Assembly (NCBI GenBank): GCA_039621445.1
Contig: CP154954.1
Coordinates: forward strand, 41,967,572-42,031,571
Source: Euglena gracilis
Lineage: Eukaryota; Euglenida; Euglenophyceae; Euglenales
Length of the DNA: 64,000 bases
Direction of reading: 5' to 3'
The translations under genes were made by a program, and so were the position numbers. The notes below the pieces were generated by a model. That model worked only from the letters and a program-made list of their open reading frames with translations. It did not search any database and was not told the DNA's origin. Shown here one piece after another: positions 56,208 to 64,000 of this stretch. Position 1 is the stretch's first letter; the number at the start of each line of letters is the position of its first letter.

Positions 56208-56308
56208 GTTTTTTTTTTTTTTGTTTGTTTTTTGTTATTTGAGCCCCCTTACCGCTTCTCCCTGATACAACATTAAATAAAAATAATAAAAAAAAAAAAA
56301 AAAAAAAA
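56131..56308. repeat. Long T tract (about 90) followed by a short A tract
   Basis: 56131-56222 almost all T with a few G; 56289-56308 almost all A. Could fold as a T-A hairpin. Confidence 0.95.
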
Positions 56309-56309
56309 T

Positions 56310-57325
56310 TAAATATAAACAATTCTTAGGTGGGATTCTGGGTTTTACCCAAAAATCTTCTCTCTTCTTCTTTCTTCTCCCTGAACACTCCACCAAGCCT
56401 GAGCCTTTAGTCGGGGGCACCTGCCCGGAGGGCATCGGTGGGATGGGACAAACTGAGGGATCGGTGTGCCCCCCCCCCCTGCACCTTGGTGACAAATTAA
56501 CCGCCTGACCCACCGTGGCCCTCACCACACCTCAGCAAATCAAACCAATCCTACAACGATGGGGACGCCAGGTGCGAAGCAAGCGGGAGGCACTGTTGCT
56601 CCTGCGCTCCTGTTGCTGCTGCTGCTGCCGCCGCCTGCCTTCAGTGCCCCTTGGCAACATACCCCACTGGGGAAAACCGCCAACCCTGGTGGACTGCATG
56701 TGTCATGCGTTGGACGTTGAACCTTCATTGTGCGTGAGTGTGTGTGTGCGTGAGTGTGCGAGCGTTCTCCGAAAACGTGCACATCTGCATGTCTGTGGAT
56801 TGTATGGCCACCTGAGGGAGGCAACAACACAAACAATGACCCTTCAGTGACCCCTGCTCACACCACGCTGGGGTTGAGGTGGGGGTAAAATGTGCTTCCA
56901 TTCCACCATCATATGCCCCCCACACACGTGTCCATCGCAAGCGTTCAGTGCACACTCCTGGGGGTGCGTACGGAAATCCAGAAACGGTGAGCTGCCGCGG
57001 GGGGGGGGGGGGGGAGGGGAGCAGGGGGCACTGAATTGGCGGGTGGGGAACGGGTCCTCGGTCGGCGATGGCAGCTGCAGCAGCACCATGGCTCCGAGGT
57101 GGACTGGAGGTGGTTGCTGAGTGCCAGGCCGGCCTGAATGCACCGAGGGGGAAAAAACAAAACAAAATTCGTAAAAAAAAGCTCTCGCCGTGACGCAGGG
57201 GAGATGGGCATCCGCAAATCCAAGGCCCCAGCGAGAGCCCAAGTCCGGCCATACATGATCCCCCTGGGTCACGAAACTCAAAAAAAAACTCTGGGCTCTG
57301 GGCTGAATTTGACTGTGGGGGGAGG
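56310..57325. other. Spacer, no gene supported
   Basis: GC-mixed DNA with a TGC run near 56612-56635 and GTGTGTG near 56735. Frames are short and repeat-based. Confidence 0.4.
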
Positions 57326-57334
57326 GGGGGGTGG

Positions 57335-57552
57335 CAAAATTGCCTCAATGCCAGGAAAAGGGGGGGTGCCAAAAAAAACGCAAACAGCCCCCGGGACCAG
57401 GTCAGTGGTTCCCCACCCCCAAAAACTCCATTTACACCAGAACAACCACCTCGAAGAGAAAAATTTGGCAAATTTTAGGTATACCCAACTGACCTGGTCC
57501 CGGGAGCTGGTGGCACATTTTTGCCCCCCCCCGTTTCCTGGCATTGAGGCAA
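57335..57552. mobile_element. Foldback element, family F2 (TTGCCTCAATGCCAGGAA arms)
   Basis: 57337-57410 and 57486-57552 are imperfect reverse complements (GCCTCAATGCCAGGAAA; GGGACCAGGTCAGT against ACTGACCTGGTCCC). Confidence 0.72.
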
Positions 57553-58039
57553 CCTCGCCCCGAAAATCATGCCCCGCGCCCCGATTTTTACTGATGAAAT
57601 TGCCAAAATTTCGCCATTCCGAGGTTGTTGAGCAGTTGAGCAGTTGCTATGAATCTGCAGAAGGTGCGGAAAGAGCGTCACATGCACAGGGGGGTGGTTC
57701 GGGTCACGGGGGGGGGGGGGGACACCACATTTTCGGTTGCCCAATTCACCGAACCCAAGGTATGGGAAAATGATTTCCATAAATTAGAAATACCCGCTGC
57801 TGAAATTCAGTTTTGACACCGAATTAGGAACCGGCTGGGGAAATGGTGCTGCCTGGACCCCCTCCCCCCCCCAGGGGGTGGCAGGGATGATCAATTAACC
57901 GCCAAAGCGGGGACCAAGCACTGGGGGTCCCAGATTGATTAACCAAACTTCTCAAGGCAAACCCACATCATTGCGCCCCAGCCCGCCCCGGTTTGTACCG
58001 AAAAGCCATGAAGCCGGGGCCCCTAATACCCTAATCATA

Positions 58040-58465
58040 CATCTCTTTAAGGACCCCGGGGAGGGGGGGTTGCTGGGCTAGGGCTAGAAATTTGGGCTGG
58101 CTAGCCCGCCCCCCCCCCGGGGGGGGGGGGCTGGGCCCTGGCTGGACCCGAACCGGGGCGAGCTGGACTGAAATCGGAAAAATGCCCAAAAATGACCCGC
58201 AAAACACAGTTTTGAAAAAATGATGCATCTGAAACCCCCAAAAAATGCCCCAAACGCCCCCCAAACCCCATTTTTGGCCACTTTTGAACACAATTAAATT
58301 TCGGCGCTTTGCGCCGAAAAATTTTGGGCTGGACCCCCAAAAAGGGGCTGGCTAGCTAGGGCTAGCAGCACCCCCCCCCCCCCGGGAGGGGGCTGCTGCG
58401 GCTGGGCTGGGCCCAAATCGGGGCTGGCTGCAGCCGCCCCCCCGGGGGGGGGGTCGCAAAACCTT
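58040..58465. mobile_element. Foldback element with GGCTAGC and GGGCTGGGC arms and central GCGC hairpin
   Basis: Left part GGGCTAGGGCTAGAAATTT and right part GCTAGCTAGGGCTAGCAGC, each next to C/G runs. Centre TTCGGCGCTTTGCGCCGAA at about 58300-58318. The outer words ATACATCTCTTTAAGG and CCTTAGAGAGATGTATG (58034 and 58462) also form inverted ends. Confidence 0.68.
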
Positions 58466-58569
58466 AGAGAGATGTATGACCCTGATACCCAACAACTGGG
58501 TCCCATACCCTGGTTCGGATGTGAAACCAGGCACCCCTCAGGCAGCTGTCAAGGTGCTATTTCGCTATC

Positions 58570-58587
58570 TGACCCTAACCCTAACCC
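58570..58587 (-). repeat. Interstitial CCCTAA repeats
   Basis: CCCTAACCCTAACCCTA, about three telomere-like units. Confidence 0.75.
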
Positions 58588-58825
58588 TACTCCTTCAATG
58601 ACGACTGAGAAAAAATTCAGTGTCAGCGGGATAGTGAAACAGAACCCCTCTCGAACGCCCTCGCTTGGAATTTTGCCATTTCGACCCAAGATTTTCCCCA
58701 TGAGGAAATGCCCCGGGACCCCTCCCCAAAACCTATTACTTCCCCAACCACTGGTTGCCCCCCCCCCCGAATAACAAAATTTTGGCAATCTTCAGGAATA
58801 AACTGGGAGGGGGGGGTTTCGGGGC

Positions 58826-59222
58826 CAGATTGCCTCGATGCCAGGAACTGGAGGGTGCCAAAAAAGTGGAACCAGCCCCCAGGACCAGGTCAGTGGGGTT
58901 CCCCACCCCCGAAAAACCCCATCAACACCAGAACAACCACCACTCAATTTGGGGTACCCGAATGACAAAATTTTGGCATTTTTGGGCATAATTCCGGGTG
59001 GGGCCCTTGCCCTGCAGTGCCTGGCCCAGCAGGCACTATGCCCCCAGGGAGGTTGCTGCCTGCCTGGTTGTGGGCTAAAATATGGGCTGCATTCGGTGTC
59101 AGAATTTTCAGCAGTGTAAGGGTGGTGCTGATGGGGTTTTTGGGTTTGGGGAACCCAACTGACTCCCAACTTTTTTTGGCACCCCCTTTTCCTGGCATCG
59201 GGGCAACCTTGCCCCGAAAATC
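58826..59222. mobile_element. Foldback element, family F2, second copy
   Basis: Left arm 58829-58936 (GCCTCGATGCCAGGAACTGG, CAGTGGGGTTCCCC, ATCAACACCAGAACAACCACC) mirrors right arm 59119-59215. The inner loop is about 180 bp. Confidence 0.7.
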
Positions 59223-59229
59223 TCGCCCC

Positions 59230-60048
59230 CCGGGGTCCAAGACTAAAAGAACTCCTGACAGCAAAACAACAAAGAGGCACTCTGGAGATAAAAAACCAGT
59301 CAGTCCTCCGACAGCAAAAAAGTGAACCCAGCAATGGGGCTGGCTAACTGGAATTCCCCCCCCCGCCCTCCTAATGAAATTAGAGCCCTTGACAGCATAA
59401 CAGCATTGCCACACCTCGGAGAAGAACCGTCCTTTGGGTGCGGCAGGAATGTATGGGAAGCCGAGGGGGAGTCCAACCCCCCCCCCCTCCGAACACGGGA
59501 GGGGGAGGGTCGTACCCCGCCTGCGACTGCGAAATGCAAATGCTCGGAAAATTTTCCATCATATGGACTGTCATTGGCTGGATGACAAACCAAAACTGTT
59601 CAAAAACACTGTTTGGTTCTTCTTTAAAATAAACACAAAAAATGCTCATTTGAATCCATTTTTTTTTTCATGCGGAAAACATCAAAGCATTGACAATGTG
59701 CAATGTCCTGAAAAATGAGGGTGGGAAGCAAATTTTTGCATGCTGGCAGAAAACTGTTCGATATTTTTGGAACCAAGGGGGGCTTCCCATACATCCCTGG
59801 GGTGCGGGTACTGCACCTCCTTGTTGGCGAACACCCAGAACGTCTGGAATATCTCAATACGGGACTTGAAAGCCATCCTGCTGCAGCCACCAAGTTCCAG
59901 TAACTGCTTCTTGTGGGGGAACGAAAATGCACTTTCTGCCCCTCCTCCATCTGCCGTTTCATCACCTGAGAATGAAAAGATGTACAGTGGTGGACACCAT
60001 AAAAAACACATGCGAACACATGCACACCCACACAGCCACCCTCCCCCA
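59230..60048 (+). repeat. 0.85-kb direct duplication, copy 1
   Basis: From GGGTCCAAGACTAAAAGAACT to CACACCCACACAGCCACCC; near-identical to 60320-61182. Confidence 0.88.
59793..59965 (-). CDS. Candidate 173-bp exon in duplication copy 1
   Basis: Minus strand: acceptor cttttcattctcag at the upper end, donor GGGAT|gtatgg at the lower end. One frame reads FPHKKQLLELGGCSRMAF, then KSRIEIFQTFWVFANKEVQY and PHPRD; a second frame is also open. Not recognised. An identical-length copy is at 60931-61103. Confidence 0.35.
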
Positions 60049-60319
60049 CCCCATACGTATGGTCACTTCCCCTCTTCCAAAAACCCTGGGGGGGGGAGGG
60101 GGACTGGACACAGGGCTTTTTTTTTAAAGACCGTGGGGAGGAGGGGTCCTCCAGCCCACTCCACACACTGGGACCCACACACTTTTCCGCGAAAATGGCC
60201 AAAAAATCACGAAAGCTCCTGTTTCAAAAATTTTCAGCGCCTGTGGCGCCGAAAAGTATATCCCCCAGCGCGGTGGGGGGGGGGGCTCGGCTGGACCCAC
60301 CGACCTACCCTACCCCCCC

Positions 60320-61182
60320 CCAGGGGTCCAAGACTAAAAGAACTGGGCAAAACAACAAACAATCACTCTGAAAAAAAAACCAGTCAGTCCTCTGACAGCA
60401 AAAGTGCCCCCCCCCCGCCCTAGAGCCCTTGACAGCATAACAGCATTGCCACACCTCGGAGAAGAACCGTCCTTTCGGTGCGGCAGGGATGATGGGAAGC
60501 CGAGGGGGAGTCCAACCCCCCCCCCTCCGAACACGGGAGGGGGAGGGTTGTACCCCGCCTGCGACTGCAAAATGTAAATGCTCGGAAAATTTTCCATCAT
60601 ATGGACTGTCATTGGCTGGATGACAAACCAAAACTGTTCAAAAAAAAAGTGTTCGGTTCTTCTTTAAAATAAACACAAAAAATGCTCATTTGAATCCATT
60701 TTTTTTTTCATGCGGAAAACATCAAAGCATTGACAATGTGCAATATCCTGAAAAATGAGGGGGGGAAGCAAATTTTTGCATTTTCTGAAATGCAGCGCTG
60801 GCAGAAAACTGTTCGATATTTTCGGAACCAAAGGAGGTCTGGACCCAACCACCCTACCCCATTGGGGGGCAGGGGGTTGGGACCCCCCCCCACCGCACCA
60901 TCTGCCCCAAAACCGAGGGGCTTCCCATACATCCCTGGGGTGCGGGTACTGCACCTCCTTGTTGGCGAACACCCAGAACGTCTGGAATATCTCAATACGG
61001 GACTTGAAAGCCATCCTGCTGCAGCCACCAAGGTCCAGTAACTGCTTCTTGTGGGGGAACGAAAATGCACTTTCTGCCCCTCCTCCATCTGCCGTTTCAT
61101 CACCTGAGAATGGGGAGATGTACAGTGGTGGACACCATAAAAAACACATGCGAACACATGCACACCCACACAGCCACCCATC
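60320..61182 (+). repeat. 0.85-kb direct duplication, copy 2
   Basis: Same order as copy 1, with an extra GC-rich block at about 60836-60915 and a missing segment near 60350-60420. Confidence 0.88.
60931..61103 (-). CDS. Candidate 173-bp exon in duplication copy 2
   Basis: Same borders and frame as 59793-59965, with few substitutions (for example KKQLLDL for KKQLLEL). The duplication is too recent for conservation to count as evidence of coding. Confidence 0.35.
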
Positions 61183-61189
61183 CGCCCAC

Positions 61190-61560
61190 CCCCACCAACA
61201 CCCACCCCCACCCCCACCCCCACGTGCCACGACCACACTGGTGCCAACCAATGCTTTCAAATTTCAAAGATAAACAATCTGCCACTTTTTATTTGCAAAT
61301 CATTCTGCCCGTGGGAGCCAGCCGAACCAAGATGTCAGTCACGCCCATCAGTGGCTGGGTCGGCCCGTGTGACTGACTTCCGCCATTTCTCGCCCGCAAT
61401 GGGGCACACCTTTGGGCAGAACATTTCAACGCTTTGCACAATCCCCTCAAAACAGGAAACAAGACAAAGAAAAACACAACACTGCCCTTGCAATCACTGG
61501 CTTTCATTGCAAACGTTCATGGTGATCAGGCTTTTGCTTAAGGACGTACTGGCCAGCCAA
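61190..61560. other. Spacer with a weak open frame
   Basis: A CA/CCCCCA run to 61222, then an open frame with FKDKQSATFYLQIILPVG to a stop at 61376. No splice partner found. Confidence 0.3.
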
Positions 61561-61574
61561 TCGGCTAGACACTG

Positions 61575-61910
61575 GAAAAAGTGGACTAGCTAGCCCCCGG
61601 GGGGGGGGGGGGGTCCGGGGGGTCCGGGGGTTCCCCGGACTGGGAAAAAAAAATTCCTCCAGCGCTGCGCGCCAGAGGAAAAACGAGGTTTTTAATCGGT
61701 TTTTTTTGGCTGATTTTGTTCCAAAAATTCCCAAAAATGGCCAAAAACGGGCATTTTTGGCCAGTTTTGGGGTCCCAAAAATTTTTTTGGTGCTTCGCGC
61801 CGGTCACTGGAAAATTTTTTTCCACTAGCTAGCCCTGGGGGGGTCTGCTAGAAATCCCACTAGCCAAATTTGGACTAGCTGCAGTCCAGCCCCCCCGGGG
61901 GGGGGGTTCT
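61575..61910. mobile_element. Foldback element with ACTAGCTAGCCC arms
   Basis: TGGACTAGCTAGCCCCCGGG at the left and CCACTAGCTAGCCCTGGGG at the right, with internal GCGCTGCGCGCC (61662) and GTGCTTCGCGCC (61791) hairpin-like words next to AAAATTTTT. Confidence 0.6.
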
Positions 61911-62814
61911 AAACAAAGTCTGATGGTGAAGCACAACAGTTTTTTGGTGATACACACACACACAACGCACAAAAAAGGCACTTTTCTTCACAAAATCGGT
62001 AGCCACGAGTCCAGAAACGAGGTTTTATGCGGTTGTATAAAAGAACAGGGTTAGGGTTTGACTCGCCGCGCCGAAAACTCAAAGCCCGCCAAACGCCACC
62101 CAATGCCAATTCACAGGGCGAGCAACCGAGGCGTCATTGTGGGGGTGGAGAGCTTTTCTTCGAATCAGGCCAAATTCAGACACATCTCCCCGTGTCTCAT
62201 CAAAGCGTCGGGGGCTTTACCTTCCTTTTTCCCTGCTCGACTTTGGGTTTCCCCGCGTGTACAAGGAACGGCCAGGCCCTGTCAAAACCCCAACGGAAAA
62301 AAGCTGAGACAGGTCCTAAAGACAGGACAGAAAATGACCCTGTCTGTTTTGGCCAAATTTAGCCAAATTTTAGGCTGGGCAAACCTAACCATAACACTAA
62401 ACCTTCCAATGACGCCACAAATCCTGCTCCCAGGGCTCAGGGCAACCGACTTGTAAAAAAAAAATGCAGGTCGAGCAGCAAACAAATCCAAAAAAAACTT
62501 TGATACACATGTGATACACAAAATTTTCGATATGATTCGCGTTTTTTTTTTACAATATCAAGCAAAATCGGATTGATCTGTTGACACCATGGCCACTCCC
62601 AGTGGACCTTTGCCCCGGCCAGAGGTTTTTTTAAAGCACCCGAGGTGGGGAGAGAGGAGGTCTGGACCATGGATTCACTTGGAAACACCCCCCAGGGGGC
62701 ACTTTTTTCCTTGGCCCAAACTCACCCACGACCTCCTTGCGGGGGTCAAGCACCCAATTTTGGACTTCTTTTTTATTTTGGACCCTGTTCGACGCCGGGC
62801 TTGTGCTCACCGAC

Positions 62815-63065
62815 CGGGGGGGGGGGTGGGTGCTATAGGGTGCCTGCCCCTAGCAGGCACACCCCCCCCCGGGGGGGATAGGGGTCCGGGCCGGACCCAG
62901 AAAATTTTCATTGAAAATGGCGTTTTCCGGGCCCCTGGCGCCTTTGGCGCCGGGGGGTGCCTGCTAGGGGCAGGCACCCCCCAAAACCCTGTCCCCCCCC
63001 GGGGGGTCGGATAGGGTGCTATGGGGTGCCTGCCCCTAGCACCCCCCCCCCCCGTGGGGTAGGCA
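62815..63065. mobile_element. Foldback element, family F1, second copy
   Basis: GGGTGCTATAGGGTGCCTGC at the left and GGGTGCTATGGGGTGCCTGC at the right, with inner CTAGCAGGCAC / GTGCCTGCTAG. Centre CTGGCGCCTTTGGCGCC at about 62937, next to GAAAATTTTCATTG. Confidence 0.65.
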
Positions 63066-63359
63066 CCCGACTAAGCGCAAGCCTGGCCGGGACGGCCCTT
63101 GGAACGCCCTTAAAAACTTAAAAACTTCTTAACGTTAAAAAATCCTAAATGCATCCCCCCTCGCAATGTCCAACAACTGGTGACCTCTGCCCTCCGACTG
63201 CGGGAGGATGGTTGCCGGTCACAAGACTGTGACCAAAAAGGTGTCCCCTTCCAAGCGGGTGGTCGGCAGACAAGGGGTCCAAAGAACTGGACTGGGGGGT
63301 TCCAATTCACACCTAAAGACTGCAAAAGCTTTGCTTTTTGGGGTGAAATGAAACAGTGG

Positions 63360-63560
63360 TTCTGGTGTTAATGGGAGTTTTGGGGGGTGGGGACCCCCCC
63401 CAAAACCCCATTAACACCACACCCGGGTAGCAAAATTTTGGCAGTTTCCAGGAATTAATCGGGCGTTATTTTAAGCAATTTCCACAATGCCAGGAAATGG
63501 GGTGTGCCCAAATGCAACCAATGTGTCCCCGGGAACAGGTCAGCTGGGTTCCCCACTGGG
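63360..63560. repeat. Fragment of foldback family F2
   Basis: GTGTTAATGGGAGTTTTGGG / CCCCATTAACACCAC palindrome at 63366-63412, then AATGCCAGGAAATGGGGTG and GGGAACAGGTCAG. Confidence 0.5.
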
Positions 63561-63689
63561 CCCAGCTGCCTGCTTTTTGCACATTTAATTGTGTGTGCCA
63601 CATGCCAGATCGCCGTGTGTTCAAACGTGGCAACGTGGGGGAAAAAAACAAAATGGGCCCAAAACCCAGAGCTGTGCGGGCCTGGGGCA

Positions 63690-64000
63690 TGCAATTTTTT
63701 ACCGACCCCGGGGGGGGGGGAGGGGGGTCACTCCACTTTTCAAAAAACCAGTCAATCACTGTTTTTCGGGAAGCCAGTCAGTCACTACCCCCCGGGGGGG
63801 GGGGAGGTCGGCCACTCTAAAATCCAAAGGAAATTTGGACCCAAACATGAAAAAAAGCCAAAAAAAATTTCCGGCGCCTTCGGCGCCGGATCACCTTTGT
63901 GGTTTTTGCCGACTCCCCCCCCGGGGGGGGGAGGGGGTCCGGGCCAAAAACCAGACAGTCACTCTGAAAAAACCAGTCACCCACCCCCCTGTGTGTACTG
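63690..64000. mobile_element. MITE family M1-like element running off the window
   Basis: AAAACCAGTCAATCAC, CCAGTCAGTCACTACCCC, centre CCGGCGCCTTCGGCGCCGG (63872-63890), then CCAGACAGTCACTC and AAACCAGTCACCC. The right end is not in the window. Confidence 0.55.

Noticed and set aside
56131-56222. Long T tract as a transcription terminator or poly(A) tail of a retrocopy
   Set aside because: No gene or retrocopy body adjoins it on either strand; treated as simple sequence.

Overview
This window is nuclear DNA of an intron-rich, repeat-rich single-celled eukaryote, and I suggest a euglenid. Four introns in two adjacent genes lack usable GT-AG borders. Their ends can instead pair by one fixed rule: intron bases +4 to +6 are complementary to bases -8 to -6. 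The pairs are CAG/CTG, GAG/CTC, TTG/CAA and CAG/CTG. That is how the nonconventional introns of euglenids are described. Short TTAGGG runs and a tyrosine-recombinase retrotransposon are compatible with this. The clade is an inference; no rRNA or organelle marker is present.

Two host genes lie on the + strand. The first (window start to about 4.9 kb, 5' end missing) encodes the C-terminal half of a ZFAND1-like AN1 zinc-finger/ubiquitin-like protein and ends at 4720, with AATAAA at 4868. The second (7810-28778, about 22 exons spread over 21 kb) encodes a divergent MAP-kinase-related protein kinase of roughly 860 residues. It has an acidic N-terminal extension, a complete kinase domain with DFN instead of DFG and no TxY motif, and a long Ser/Pro-rich tail. 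Reading phase carries correctly through nearly all junctions I could place. The exon 10-11 junction is unsolved, and the link from the window edge to the second visible exon of gene 1 is weak.

From 31.7 to 40.9 kb lie two DIRS-like (RT - RNase H - tyrosine recombinase) retrotransposons, head to head around a palindrome centred near 36.54 kb. Both are broken. In the right-hand copy a segment of about 72 bp that encodes the reverse transcriptase YLDD motif is inverted in place.

The rest (introns, and most of 41-64 kb) is filled with short non-autonomous elements: families with terminal inverted repeats and runs of C or G, foldback elements, a recurring GGCGC-loop-GCGCC hairpin, microsatellites, and two recent direct duplications (1.3 kb at 50.0-53.4 kb, and 0.85 kb at 59.2-61.2 kb). 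I found no convincing complete gene right of 41 kb, only weak candidate exons. All exon borders were read by eye, without alignment or transcript data.
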